Shown piece by piece: positions 24,363-36,289 of a DNA stretch of 64,000 nt. Numbering within the stretch: position 1 is the stretch's first letter; every line of letters begins with the position of its first letter. The notes under the pieces were generated by a model that ran no database searches, was not told where the DNA came from, and saw nothing but the letters and a program-made list of their open reading frames with translations. The stretch is taken from positions 24,505,278 through 24,569,277 of the forward strand of contig CM077824.1 in assembly GCA_039720395.1 (NCBI GenBank). The letters run 5' to 3'. The position numbers and the translations under genes were made by a program. The DNA comes from Liquidambar formosana (Eukaryota > Streptophyta > Magnoliopsida > Saxifragales > Altingiaceae).

Positions 24363-27300
24363 TGTCACACCCCATTTTTGTCACCTTAGTTAGGACATAT
24401 CATTTCATGTAGGATTTTGAGTCCTTTTTTAGTCTAGTCTTTTGCATTGAGTTTCTATGGCATTAAATATCATGTGTGTGAATTTTGAAGTGATTTGGAG
24501 TTCATTTCGATAGTCTATAAGAACTTTTGCGACTTTAAGGGCATAATCATCTTTTGAGCCGTATATTTTCCATTTGACCTTGAAATGAATCCCGAGTCAT
24601 TCCTTCGAGTTCATATGAGTATATAGAGTCCATATATAGGTTCAATTTCATGAATTAATGGTTTAAGATCAATTCGGCTCATAATGGTTCGGGTTGGCTA
24701 AAAGACCCTTTCTTGGTTTGCTCAAATTGACTCACAAGACCCACTCAATTTTCTCTCATTCAACTTCAATTGGGCTTTATTTAAATCCTAGATATGTTTA
24801 AAAGGATCGAATTTCGATTGGGAAAGCATTTGGTTCGACCTTGTGTACAAACCCAGCTTAGCGACAGTGAGGCACCATGGTTAACCACCTTTGAAAAACC
24901 TAACTATGCACCCATGGTTAAATATTTTTGTCCTAAAATGCTTAAAAATGTGTTCCCCTTCGAAACATGGTCGTTTTGGCTTTTATTTCGTCAAAATCGG
25001 ATTTAATTTGAACATTTTAGGACTTCTACAGCGAGTAGGAGTCAAAACCGGAGTAAAATGGGGAGAACCCTTGGGTAACCGTCCGGGGCTGGACGGTCAG
25101 CCGTCCAAGCCCAGATGGCTGACCGACCAGGCCTAGATGGTCACCCGAGAGACTCCGTCTTTAAGTGAAATTCTGATTCTCTCCCTCTTTTGATAGTTTC
25201 CTCCGCATTACAACTTGTTTTCTCTTAGGAGTGTGTAAGTTTGAGTTGTTTGAGCACCAAGAAAGTCTCTAATAGCCCTAGGATCATTGTTTAATGAATT
25301 AATCTTAGCCATTGGTTTAGGAGGTAGTTCTCTATATAAAGGACATGATATTCAGCACAGGGGGAGGTTAATTGCACTTTACACTTAGAGAGAGGGGAGC
25401 TATGAGTTTGGAGAGCTAGAAGGACATCAAGAGGAGGCTTTTCAACCCTAAGCAAGCAAGAGAACAAGGAGTTTGAAGGCAAGGAAGGTTCTATAAGAGG
25501 TAAGCACTCCTTCTGAATGCTGAACATGAGTTCTCTCCTTCTCTTTCTCCTTCTTCTTCTATGATAGTTCTAGTGCATGATGTAACTCCACATGTTAGGA
25601 TAGTTCAATGTTTTTAGGATGTATTATGAATGATTTTGAGATGGTTTATGGCTTTATGTGCTTAATAATCCCTGGTTTACTAAGATTAGATGGTGTTATT
25701 CTTCTTATCCTTAAATCATGCATAGTTCATATGTCTAGGTTGCTATGATAATTGTCATGAGTTGATGCTCCTGTTAGTTATATATGATATGAATGATATT
25801 CATGATGATTTGAGCATGTGTTAGAGTCTTTTCGTAGGTTTTTATGCATAATTGTGAGATTAGGGTTTCGATAACCCTAAAATCATACAAGTTTCATACA
25901 GCATGCTTAGCTTAACTCTGTGAGTTGTTTCTCATCATAGTCATTCTATATATGCTGCATATAGTTGAATCATGCTAGGTTTGCATTCATATAGTAGATT
26001 TGATAGGGTTTTTGGAGATATTATCATTTTCTAAGGATAATTATCCTTTTTGTTAAAGTAGGGTTTTTCATAATAGCCTTCTGTGATGTGTTTAAGCATG
26101 AAATCACTTCTATTGTGTTCTAATATATATTTTACGTAAGATATGATAATTGCACCTCCCCATAACGACTTTTTTATGTGAAATTATCTTAGGATAGTTT
26201 TGCTTAAGAAAGCTCGCCGTTGGAAGGCCTATTTTCATGTTTTACATAAAATAACAATTTTTTGGTTAGAATAGACTTAGTTATCATGTTTATTGATATT
26301 ATTGGAGTTTCTCATGATTGTTAGAGTGTCTTTGCTAGGTTTTTTTATGTATGTTAGTCAGGTCATTGCATGTAGGATTAAGTAAGGGTCTTTGTTATTC
26401 ATTATTCTTGTTGTTTGCATGATAAATGGATAATTTTAGGCCTTGTCATGATTCTGTCCAAATTAGAGTTTTGTTCTCTTTGCATGGTTTTGTGCACTTG
26501 TAAGGGTGCAAACAGGTACAATGCTTGTCCTATTGCAAATAGGACCGCTATTGCTTGAAATTGCTAATGCTTGGAGCTTTTGTGCTCAGGTAAGTAGGGT
26601 ATGAAGTGCCCTAATTCACTTTCCTTACTTTCTTTTCTCTTCTCCCTCCTAGGGTTATTTCTTAATACGAACACATGGTAATTATCAAGGGTTTCCTTCG
26701 TTAACAAAATTTTGGTTTTCTATCAAAGTTTCCATCTTGTGGAAGTTTTCAATTGTGGATTATTCAATACATTCTTCAAATAAGGAAACCTAGGGTTTTT
26801 ACCATAGGTTTGTATTAGGTTGTAACCCTATTCTTTTCGAACTACATGGACTTTGATCCATGTATTTTGCTGCATGTACGTAGGCGCTCTTTTGAGGCTC
26901 AAGTCCATTCTAGGATCCAACTATCCTAGGTTTTTCTTCCTCTTCTTTTTTTTTTTTTTTTTTTTTTTCTGTTTTATTTTATTTTTTCTTTGATTGATTA
27001 TGCATGGATGAGATGGATAGATGGAATATATGTTATGCATGCTGCCTTGTGATGATATATGCTGATATTTGAGTGAAAAAGATCTTAAATTAGCCCAATC
27101 AAATTAAGAGACCAACTTGGCGATGTGGGTGCCTATGGGCTTTGCCAGAACCTTCCCACGTCGTAACTTAGCCCTCGAATCCAATTTTCTGGTTTCAAAG
27201 ACTTTGCTTTTCCTTTAATGGAGTCATGTGGTTTGGAAAATAAAATATTTTTATGGTTTTCCTCTTTTTCCTAAAAAATGAGGTGGCGACTCCTTTTCGT

Positions 27301-27370
27301 TTGTTGTCTTTTAAACCTCTGTACTTTTTGCCAATCCCTTGTGGGCGCCGCGCTTTTTCGTAGGTTCACA
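24363..27370 (+). mobile_element. Solo LTR, family A, plus strand, TSD ATGTG
   Basis: The element starts TGTCACACCCCATTTTTG and ends GTAGGTTCACA (3008 bp), flanked by ATGTG at 24358-24362 and 27371-27375. It contains the family's GC-rich repeat cluster at about 25075-25146 and a long T run near 26947-26968. It sits in the copia element just after RNase H. Confidence 0.96.
25075..25146 (+). repeat. GC-rich short repeat cluster in family A LTR
   Basis: Imperfect units of 20-27 bp share CCGTCC, CCAGGC/AGCCCAG and GGCTGACCG pieces, which are partly self-complementary. Equivalent clusters lie at about 45637-45703, 52709-52813 and 62204-62308, against an AT-rich background. Confidence 0.75.
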
Positions 27371-27590
27371 ATGTGATATATTGATGATTCATATGCATAT
27401 TACATGATTAAATGTCATACATGATGAATCTTGTGCTACATGAACATATAATTGCTTAAATTGATGAATTGAAGTTCAAATATATGCATTTCATGTTTTT
27501 CAAGCTCAATTTATGATGAAACATGTGAACATGATAATATTTTATCAAAAAATGCATTGCGTATAGGCTATTTGTGATTTTTATCACATA

Positions 27591-27682
27591 TAGTCGACTA
27601 CATAGGTATGTAGTCGACTACACAACAAGGAAGTTGGCTACTATTTTTTGTAGTCGACTACACACCAAGGTGTAGTCGACTA
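27591..27682. repeat. Four TAGTCGACTA palindromes
   Basis: Exact 10-bp palindromes lie at 27591-27600, 27611-27620, 27651-27660 and 27673-27682, in the 3' internal part of the copia element. Drifted versions (TAGTCAACTA, TAGTTAACTA) occur four times in each of its LTRs. Confidence 0.9.
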
Positions 27683-27849
27683 TATGTCTCGGGTTTGCTC
27701 TTAAAATCCCCAATTTCCCAAATTTTTCCCCATTTCTCACATCTTTCTTTCTTCTCTAGTCATCTATACTCCTATTCATCTCTCCCATCTCCACCAAACT
27801 TCAATTCCTTCTAAATCCTTCACTTTCCCTCCATTTAACCTTTCCAAAC

Positions 27850-28760
27850 ATGACTTAACGCACAGAGAAGTTGCCCAAGGCTTCAATGGACGCTTCTAGG
27901 GCTCAAACCAAGTGCAAGTGTTCTCCGGGGGGTTCTCAACCTCCTCCACCCACCTCTACCATCAAATCCCAAAAATAATCATCTCACCAACAATAACGAC
28001 GCTCAAAAGCAGGCATGGGCATGAAGGATTGTGCAAGAATGCTACAACTCTTAAGTTGTATCAAGATTCCTTTAAGAAACGCCATGTTGAATTTGGTAAG
28101 ATTGTTTCATTCCAATTCTTTGATGGATAAAACATCTTTATTGAACCTCTCTTTGCACCATTGGATGGGATTACTTCATCACCCTCAATAACACTTGCTA
28201 TAATCGACTTGTGAAAGTGTTTTATGCCAATTTCACTTCGTAGAGGACTTGATATTGAATCTTGGGTTAAGGGTACACCAATTCATCTCAAAATATCCAC
28301 CATTGCAACTCTCTTTCGATGGCCAACCTTAGATACCATTCAATGCTTTAATACTCATTCTTGGACAGTTTAAAAATGATTTCAACAAGATTGAGGCACG
28401 TCAACAAATTTGCAATGATGCCACGATTGACCATCTTTTTCTACCCTCAGTTAATCAAATGGCTATCCTTACTAGCCCTCATTCACCACTTCATCACATA
28501 TAACCTTATGCCTCGTTCGGAGAGCCTGTCTCCATGTTGGCTACATGGTATCTTCATTATTGGTGGTGTGTCTGAATGGAAAGAAGCTTGACTTGGCTCA
28601 TATCATCCTACAACCCACATGCAATGACTGTGCCATCAAGAAGACTGGTGTTCTTCCCTATGGCAAGACTCTCACCACTGTGTTTCAAGCCTTTGAGGTG
28701 AATCTTAGAAATGAAACTAAGATTTATAAAGCTAAGAATTCAGTATTTCTATGATAAGGC
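27850..28760 (+). pseudogene. Extra 3' ORF of the copia element, plant transposon-protein-like, broken
   Basis: A decayed coding region begins near 27850 (KLPKASMDASRAQTK) and continues across frames with KRHVEFGKIVSFQFFDG (about 28078-28128), ESWVKGTPIHL (near 28258-28290), a leucine-rich stretch and GKKLDLAHIILQ (about 28580-28615). This pattern resembles the putative plant transposon protein domain common in plant retroelements. Its place between RNase H and the 3' LTR is where SIRE-type elements carry an extra, sometimes env-like, ORF. I see no clear membrane segments. Many stops and shifts make it non-functional, and the family assignment is tentative. Confidence 0.6.
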
Positions 28761-29473
28761 TATACTGAAACGCATGAAGTTCTCAGAGATGATCATGGCT
28801 TTTGGACTCGGGAACCACATGTCGGGTATCAATCTCTACCTGAGGATAGCCCATGGATGAGCATATGAACCTTAGTATCCCTAGCAACCACAGAGGCGAC
28901 ATCGCACCACCTACCCTTTAAACTGTGATAGATGCCATTAAGTCCCCTCAAGGTGTCCATGATGCAGGACTTTGCTAGCATTGACTACCGCTTTCAGGCT
29001 ATTGAGCATCGCTTGGATTGTTTGCACCTCCACCTCCATCAAATTCTGAGGATTAGCTCTATACTTTCGCTTTTTGTTGCGATGACAAAAGGGGGAGAAG
29101 CCTGTTGATGTTTTTATGCTTTGTTTTTAATTGGTATTAAGAACATTGTTTTTGCTTTGATGCATTGTCTTATGGATTATGGTTGTTTATCAGAAGTTAT
29201 TATTGTGTCAAGACAATATTGAATATTATTTAAACAATGCTTTATGGATGATTATTTCTTATTTTCATATCTTGACTTTAATTGATATATATGCCTTATG
29301 AATAGTAATTCTTATGCTAATCATGATGATGATATGCATGTTATAATGTCTAATTGTTAAAGACTTAATCTATACAACATATATGTATATTCTAAGGGGG
29401 ATCTTTTGCTCCATATATCCATTCATATTAAATGTTGATTGTATAAAAAAACATTAATGTTTGTCATCATCAA
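28761..29473 (+). other. Non-coding 3' internal part of the copia element
   Basis: Apart from drifted sequence leading to the polypurine tract I see no frame or repeat here. Confidence 0.5.
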
Positions 29474-29486
29474 AAAAGGGGAGATT
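29474..29486 (+). promoter_or_regulatory. Polypurine tract
   Basis: AAAAAGGGGAGAT directly precedes the 3' LTR start TGTTAGACC, as expected for plus-strand DNA priming. Confidence 0.88.
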
Positions 29487-30872
29487 GTTAGACCTGAGGT
29501 TTTCAACCAAGGGCATATCTGAGTTTTGATGATAACAAAGAATAGATGTTAGTGCTAATGGTTTTAAATGTCCAGACAATGATCAAAGTTAGGTACTTAA
29601 GCACAAATCATATCAAGCATAAGTAAGGATTAATTGACTCAAGTCAACGAATTCAAGGAAGCAATAATGGTATAATCCATGAAGTAATACATCAAGCACA
29701 GGTTCAAGACATCAAGGACACTCAAGCATAAGCACAGTGAGTATGGAAAGTAAGGCAAAGACCTATAAACACTCAAGACCAAGCTATCACTATCAATGAA
29801 GACATTTACAAGCTATGAGTGAGGTTTTAGGTTCTATATGTACATAGTTGCTCATGTTATTGCTCAATATGACTTAGATGGACCTTAGGACCCTTGAATT
29901 AATTGATTTTATCAATCATAAGAGGCTTAGGTTGATATACATGATCCTTAGTGTTGAAAACACATGGAAATAAGCCAAAAACACATTTCAAGCCTGTGTA
30001 GTAGACTATACCATCTATATAGTCGACTAAACCTTGTAGAGGTTGACCAATTTGACTACTGGAATATGTAGTCAACTACACACATCATGTAGTTGACTAT
30101 AAGGGTCTGGAAAAACCATAACGGATATATATATATTTTTTTATTATTATTTTTTTATTTATAATTCCAATGAGTTTCTAAAACGGCTCTATTCCAATTC
30201 TCAATGCTCATAATGGCCATTTTAGGCCAAACGGGTATAAATACATGCCTCCTAACTCATTTATGTGTAGTCTTTTGAACCATAGAGGTGAATCAATTCA
30301 TATACATACTTGAGCATTTTAGTTCTAAAATCTCAAAGAGCTTTATATTAAGCAATCATTAGAAAAGAGTTGAGCTTTCACTTGTTGTATTTACTCTTTA
30401 AGAGAGATTGTTTAGCAACAAACAACTTCAAATCATTGTAACCAAGGGTTGTGTGAACCCTAGTGATTGAGCAAGTGTTAGTGAAGAACACTTGGGTTAG
30501 GTTTGATCTCCTCTTATGAAGGAGATTAGTGAAAGGTTTAATCTACACTCGTGAAGTAGATTGGTGAAAGGTTTAATCTCCGCCTATGAAGGAGATTGTG
30601 TAAAGGTTTGATCTACACCCGTGAAATATATTATTATAGTGGATTGTGGAATCCTCAAGCGAAGTTCTTGAGGCAACGATGTAGGTTGGAAGGCCGAACC
30701 TCATTAAAATATCGTTTGCAATCACTCTCCCTTCATTTCTTTATTGTTTATCTTGCTTATTACATTGCAATTACTATTTGTTAGCAACAATTGTTCTGAG
30801 ATTGCATTAATTCCCATAATTAGCTTTAAAACCCTATTCACCCCCCTCTAGGGATTTTCACTTGGGCTGACA
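29487..30872 (+). mobile_element. 3' LTR of the copia element
   Basis: The LTR is 1386 bp, from TGTTAGACC to GGGCTGACA. It is a diverged partner of 12310-13670, with a local AT-rich expansion near 30125-30165. TSD ACCTC follows. Confidence 0.95.
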
Positions 30873-31014
30873 ACCTCCACTTCCTAAGACATGGTCCCTT
30901 ATCAACTGAACCACTCTAAGGATTACATAAGTCATAACTTGCATGGTTGTCTATTTTCGCTAACTTTATTCTCGTTTATACACTTATCATCCCATGTTCC
31001 TTTAGTTAACAATC

Positions 31015-31455
31015 ACTCTAACATCATGGACAATACATAAATATATCCCGTTGCATTCTTTCAGTCGTATTCACAATTTCAAAGGCCAACATTGCCTTGT
31101 GGGGCAATCGTACCCACGGGGAATCTGACGAGTTAGACGAACATCTATTGTGGGAAAAATTACTCTAACATCATAGACAATACAAAAATATGTCCAATCG
31201 CATTCTTTCAATTGTATTCACAATTTCAAAGGCCAACATTGCCTTGTGGGGCAATCGTACCCACGCGGAATCTGACAAGTTAGACGAACATCTATTGTGG
31301 GAAAAATTACTCTAACATCATTGACCATACAAAAATATGTCCATTCGCATTCTTTCAGTTGTATTCACAATTTCAAAGGCCAACATTGCCTTATGGGGCC
31401 ATCATGTCCACGTGGAATTTGACGAGTTAGACGAACATCTATTGTGGGAAAAATT
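31015..31455 (+). repeat. Three tandem 147-bp units
   Basis: Units start ACTCTAACATCAT at 31015, 31162 and 31309. All three end in ATTGTGGGAAAAATT, with only scattered substitutions. I do not recognise the monomer and it has no sustained open frame. Confidence 0.95.
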
Positions 31456-32347
31456 TCGGGGTGATTATAGGTAGGGCCTGTGTTAGGAGATATTCTTTGG
31501 ATCAAAACAAAGGCTGGCCCTAATTACAACCTAAACAGCTCTTGGCCAAATAATTTCAATCAACTACAAAACACTGTTCAATACAATAAACTAACAAGAT
31601 TGCTCCTTTCATACTCTGCACATGACTCCCCCATTCCCTAATCTCACTATGCCTTTTCCATAAACTCCCCCACTCATGCTAACTCCATTTTTCTTGGCGA
31701 GCTGCCTTTTTCCATCAAAACTTTATTTTTTGTTTATTTTAATTATTTTTTCCAACGCCACTGTTATCATCGTCATGATCTGACGCCGTTGTTGTCGCTA
31801 GTATGCTCATCCATGGAGTTTGCTGCCCTTTTTTTTTAAAAAAAAAAATAAAAATAATAACAATAATAAAATAATCAAACACTATCTGCAAAGAAAAAAC
31901 AACCAAAAAAAAAAAATGAAGAAAGGGGAAATCTATATCGTGATCCAAAAAAAAACAACAAATAACCAATAATAAAAAATAAAATAAAAACAAAACCCAA
32001 AGCCTCACTGAAGCAAGGGATCTAACACTGGTAGGAGCCATCCCCAATTCAAATAAAAAAATCAAAAATTCAAAAAATTCAAAAATCAAAAATTCAAAAT
32101 TCAAAATTCAAAATTCAAAAATTTAAAATTTAAAAATTTAAAAAATTTCACTCAAGCTGCCACCCTCACCACCATAGAAGACCTTGTCACGACGAAAAAA
32201 AAAAAAAAAAAAAAATCCAATTGCTGTTGACTGTATGCTTAGCTGTCCTCATCCTCAAGCAAATGCATCACGGTGCCTCACCATTGTAGATTAGTGTAGC
32301 CATCCTTTTCTATCTAAAACTCGTACTTGGTAGGTGTGAGGTGTGGA
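31456..32347. other. AT-rich intergenic with simple repeats
   Basis: The segment contains A runs and an (ATTCAAA)n-like tract at about 32045-32145. No gene is visible. Confidence 0.6.
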
Positions 32348-35146
32348 CTAAGAAGCACAGACATGGACACGGGACACGGTTACGACATGACACGAACACT
32401 TCAACACGGTAACTTTTAAAAATTCAAGACACGACACGGCAGGGATACGGCAATAAATAAATAAATAATATATATATATATATATATAATTTTATGCAAT
32501 GTATTAAAAAATTGTTGGAAGTTTAAACATTTTTGTGCCCCACCATAAGAACTATATGGCTCACAGTATAATATTAGTGCTCTTTAACCCCTTTTCATAA
32601 GCTAGCTATAGTTAACTTAAGCCTTACTCTAGTTAAAGGTACTCATTATAGCTGTACAAGGACTCAGAAACCCTTTTAAGCCTTCAGTCAAAAAGCAAAA
32701 CAAAAAGTCACTTATTGTCACACGCCAAACCCAAAAGACTAGATTTGGCAACATGATTGTCATAACCCACATAAGACTACGTCCCAAATAGGTTAGACAC
32801 TTAACAGTATCAACTTGTAATAAAGTTTCAACTAAACTAGCAGATCAAGCTGTCGACATCCTAGCTCTTCGTACGCAGAAGCCACTCACATCAACCTATT
32901 CATCTATGAGGAAAAATATAAGGGGTGAGCATAACGCTCAGCAAGAAAACATTACACAATATATACAGGAAGAGGTCAAGCATATTCGCACGATTAATTT
33001 AAAAACGTGAGTAACAAAACGATAGAGTTTTACAATAAATCATTTCTTTCAATTCGATGGGCATATAAACTTTTAGAAGTAATTCTCTTACTTTCAATTC
33101 AATAAGCAATGACACTGAAACACTTTCGATAACAATTAATTCAATAAATCACTTTAAAATCACTGATCGATAATACAAATCAATAAAACATTAGTTCATA
33201 CAAGTACTTCCTTTGGCTAGACTCACATTCAATAGGTGCCCATCATCGTGGGATTTTACATTACATCAGTACTGATGACTAACAGTATTAAAATCCCTTG
33301 CTGGCACGGACCAATATTCCAACAGTATTAGAATCCCCTGTTGGGACGGACCAATAATCTAACCAGAGTTCACACTTATACAAAAAAAACATTTGGCAAA
33401 TATTTTTCACAAGTAATGTAGATTCAAACACATATGTAAAACAATTTCAATAAATGACTATTTTTGCTTAACCCACAGTACATAAGAAATAAACACTTGA
33501 TAATGAAACGATTTTGAAAACAATTGTCCATAAATCATTGGCTCACAAAAGAAGAATAAAAATCAGATTTATTTTTATTTAATCAAAGAGGGCGATACAT
33601 TGTGCAAGTTCCCTTACCTCAAGCCACACCTTCAACAATCCAAGCGATCAAACTCCTAACAATCCCAATGCTACTCAGAACCTAAAATCAATAATATTCT
33701 TTATCAATAAATCATACTTAAGCTAAAAAGTCTCTCCAGCTAAGTGGTGCGTTAAGGGTTCAACGTCTAATCTCATGGCCTTATAATGCTTATTATATTT
33801 CATATAATTAATATATACACTACCGTGGCATTAAAATAGACTCATGTTAAATTATAAATTAATAGGTTTGAATTACTTTTTAACACAGCAAAGTTACCAG
33901 TCAATCCGAGGGAAGTTGACTGTCAACAGATGTGAAGTTGACAGTCATAATGTAATAAAACAGCAGCAGATTTTTGTATTAACTTCTTATGCTACCCAAG
34001 GCAAAAGCAGAAGTTCACCCACTGATTTTCCCTCAAAATCAGTCCCTAAATCTGTGGGAGGGATGTTTGTGGAAGGGCGTATCGTAGGGTTTGAGAAAAT
34101 TTGTAGTGGTGGACATGGGAAGTGGCGGTGGAAGTAGTGGAAACCATCATTTTTGGCTTTCCTTGTCACCCAAACCCAAATAGAGAGATTTTTGGTGGTT
34201 GGATGATCTTGTGCAGTAGCTATGGAAGGGTTTTTGAGTGGTGGTGATGATGGTTAAGTGGTTGCAGAAGTGATAGAGATGGAGGATTGGATTAGAGAAG
34301 AAAATCTTGGAAACACAGTAAGGTTACCAGTTAACAGATGGTAAGTTACCTGTAACAGACACGAAGTTGGCAGTCGATTCGTACCAAACAGCATCAGTTC
34401 TTTTCTTTTTCCTTCTCTCTTGCTTTCTTTTCTTTTTTCTCTCTTTATATTGTTTTCAGTCAAAAGAATATAAATCCTCCCTAAAGGTTTCTTATATAGG
34501 GTGCAAGTTAATCTTAACCTAATTAGGATTACCTTCAAAGTTAGTGTTTGATTGGGATACGAACACTATCACTCGTTGATTAGAAAACAATCACCTTGTT
34601 TGGTTACGAAGTTGAACGTGATCAAGGTTAATCCTAAATTAACTCATATGTTTAAATCTAACTAAAGGCAATCAATTTTTTAGTTAATTAATTACACCTA
34701 AGAAAAATTCAGGGTTTTACACTTATAGTCATCTCCTGTTTTCCAAACAGAGAGAGGGAGAAGCAAGGTGAAGGGTAGTAGACAAAGACGGCAACAGCAA
34801 CGACAACAGCAATAGCAACAGCAACGGCAAAGGCAACAGTAGCAGAAGACTTATTTTTTTGATCTTTAGTTTGTTTATTTTCAATTTTTTGTGGGTTCAG
34901 TTTCCCGACAACCTGTGGACGTCCACCTCCGTCAACGACGAAAGGCAGTCTGCTCCCTTCTCATGCCGTGTCCTACAAGTGTCGGAGCTGTGTCCCATAA
35001 GTGTCCGAAATTATTTTGCTTTTTTTATTTTTTGACACGTATGGGGCGTTTCCAACACATGTCGGAAGCGTGTCGGGAGCGTGTCCGTGTCCAACACGTG
35101 TCGGACACAGCCACGGCTCCAAAACAGGCGTGTCCGTGCTTCCTAG
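32348..35146. mobile_element. hAT-like non-autonomous element with nested LTR, TSD GGTGTGGA
   Basis: The left end CTAAGAAGCACAGACA and the inverted right end (CTAGGAAGCACGGACA when reversed) are matching terminal repeats. Perfect 8-bp GGTGTGGA flanks them at 32340-32347 and 35147-35154, the duplication size of the hAT superfamily. GGACACGG-type subterminal motifs recur at both ends. Without the solo LTR inside it is about 790 bp, with no transposase. A 9-bp duplication with one mismatch could also be read, which would leave a Mutator-like assignment open. Confidence 0.82.
32716..34721 (+). mobile_element. Solo LTR nested in hAT-like element, TSD CTTAT
   Basis: It runs from TGTCACACGCC to AGGGTTTTACA (2006 bp), flanked by CTTAT at 32711-32715 and 34722-34726. 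The termini and a GGGGTGAGC...GCTCAGCAAG segment near 32921-32945 resemble chromovirus-type gypsy LTRs. Two related segments with AAGTTGACAGTC / AAGTTGGCAGTC occur near 33910-33975 and 34320-34400. The short frames here (for example 33844-34137) are not genes. Confidence 0.9.
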
Positions 35147-35154
35147 GGTGTGGA

Positions 35155-35704
35155 TGGGTGTGGTGGGCAGGGATAAATAAATAAATTTATAAAAAAAAAA
35201 GAGAGAGGAGAGAGGAGAGACTCGAACGTGGAGAAAGAGATGATTGTGGGACCCAATAAGGTCATTATTGTAAATGTACATAAAAAATGTGTTGATTGAA
35301 ATAACTTAATGTTGACTGTCCAACCAACCCTAGGTGGATTGTAATAAAGACTCCTGATTAAGCTGATTTTAAGAAATTCTATCTAGCCGTAATTCCCCCA
35401 AAATTTTTCTTAAGGCATGTACTCTGGAAAAAATTTATTTATTTATTTTTGATTAACTATTAAGGGTATCCTAAGTTTTACTCCCGCCGAGGTTTCGGCT
35501 CAGACTATTCTTCTGATAGCCCGTGTGAGATGGCCTATACCCACAAAAAGTAGCGATTTTTGTGAAAAATAATTTTTTAATATAATATTATTTAGGGGAA
35601 AAAACTCAAAAAAGAAGACATATGTGCATCCACATTTTGACGTTGACTTGGCCAAAAAAAGCCTTTGACAGTTAATGAGAAAGCTTAGACTTTTTCGCTC
35701 AATA
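35155..35704. other. Intergenic sequence upstream of the ZIP promoter
   Basis: There is a short GA-rich run near 35199-35220 and AT-rich DNA. No gene is seen. Confidence 0.5.
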
Positions 35705-35714
35705 ATGTCGACAT
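35705..35714. promoter_or_regulatory. Zinc-deficiency response element (ZDRE)
   Basis: ATGTCGACAT is an exact match to the ZDRE consensus RTGTCGACAY, which in Arabidopsis is bound by the group F bZIP factors bZIP19 and bZIP23 to induce ZIP transporter genes when zinc is low. It is a perfect palindrome 576 bp upstream of the ZIP start codon. Only one copy is present in the interval. Confidence 0.75.
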
Positions 35715-36224
35715 GCTTACAATACCATGTGACTTGCCTCCGAATTAATTTCTTTTTCCACTCACCTCTCACTACGTCCAATATTACTTCCTTTTAGGTT
35801 TCTAATTTTCCCTTGAATTAAGGAAATAAAATACTGGAAATAGCAATTTGGCTTCATACTACTTTCCCTCTCCACGCCTGATTACCCGAAGGACCAAAAC
35901 ATGACTTCATTATTTCTTCGGTCTGTCAATGACTCAAAATGGCTAATCTGCCCCTACAATCACCGACAGTGGCCCTCATCCTCGACGCAAACGAAAAAGA
36001 TAAATAAACCCTTCCTTCAAGAAAGAAATTTCAACCATCCGCCTGTGGTTGATTGGATCTCTCTCTCATAGGAATCGATTGTGGGCATCATCAAACCAGG
36101 CCACCATCCCCCTTTTTTTATTTTTTTTATTTTTTACTTTGTGTGTTTCACAAGTTTTCGTTCATAAACACAGTTAAAGTCTTCAAAAAGGCACAAGACT
36201 TTTAAAACTCCTTTCATAGTCTCA

Positions 36225-36233
36225 TATATATAA
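36225..36233 (+). promoter_or_regulatory. TATA box of the ZIP gene
   Basis: TATATATAA lies 57-65 bp upstream of the ATG, which would put transcription start near 36255-36265 and give a short leader. Confidence 0.7.
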
Positions 36234-36289
36234 GGCCTCCCTCGCACTTCATTTTCTATTATATAATTGTCTCACATTCTCTTTCTATC

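Larger units (their letters stand above)
12310..30872 (+). mobile_element. Ty1/copia retrotransposon (SIRE-like), complete ends, nested insertions
   Basis: Both LTRs start TGTTAGACC and end in CA, and a 5-bp target duplication ACCTC flanks the whole (12305-12309 and 30873-30877). Between them lie a primer binding site, gag, protease, integrase, reverse transcriptase, RNase H, an extra ORF and a polypurine tract. Integrase ahead of reverse transcriptase defines Ty1/copia, and the long gag with coiled coil plus an extra 3' ORF fits the SIRE/Maximus branch. The LTRs differ by many substitutions and small indels, so it is old. Solo LTRs at 16091-17419, 17890-22368 (itself holding 19114-21888) and 24363-27370 interrupt it. 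Without them it is about 9.7 kb. Confidence 0.95.

Noticed and set aside
32868..32877. Second ZDRE-like site (CTGTCGACAT)
   Set aside because: The first base is C rather than A or G, and the site lies inside the nested solo LTR 3.4 kb from the gene.
33844..34137. 97-residue plus-strand ORF
   Set aside because: It lies wholly inside a solo LTR with intact target duplication and shows no known motif.
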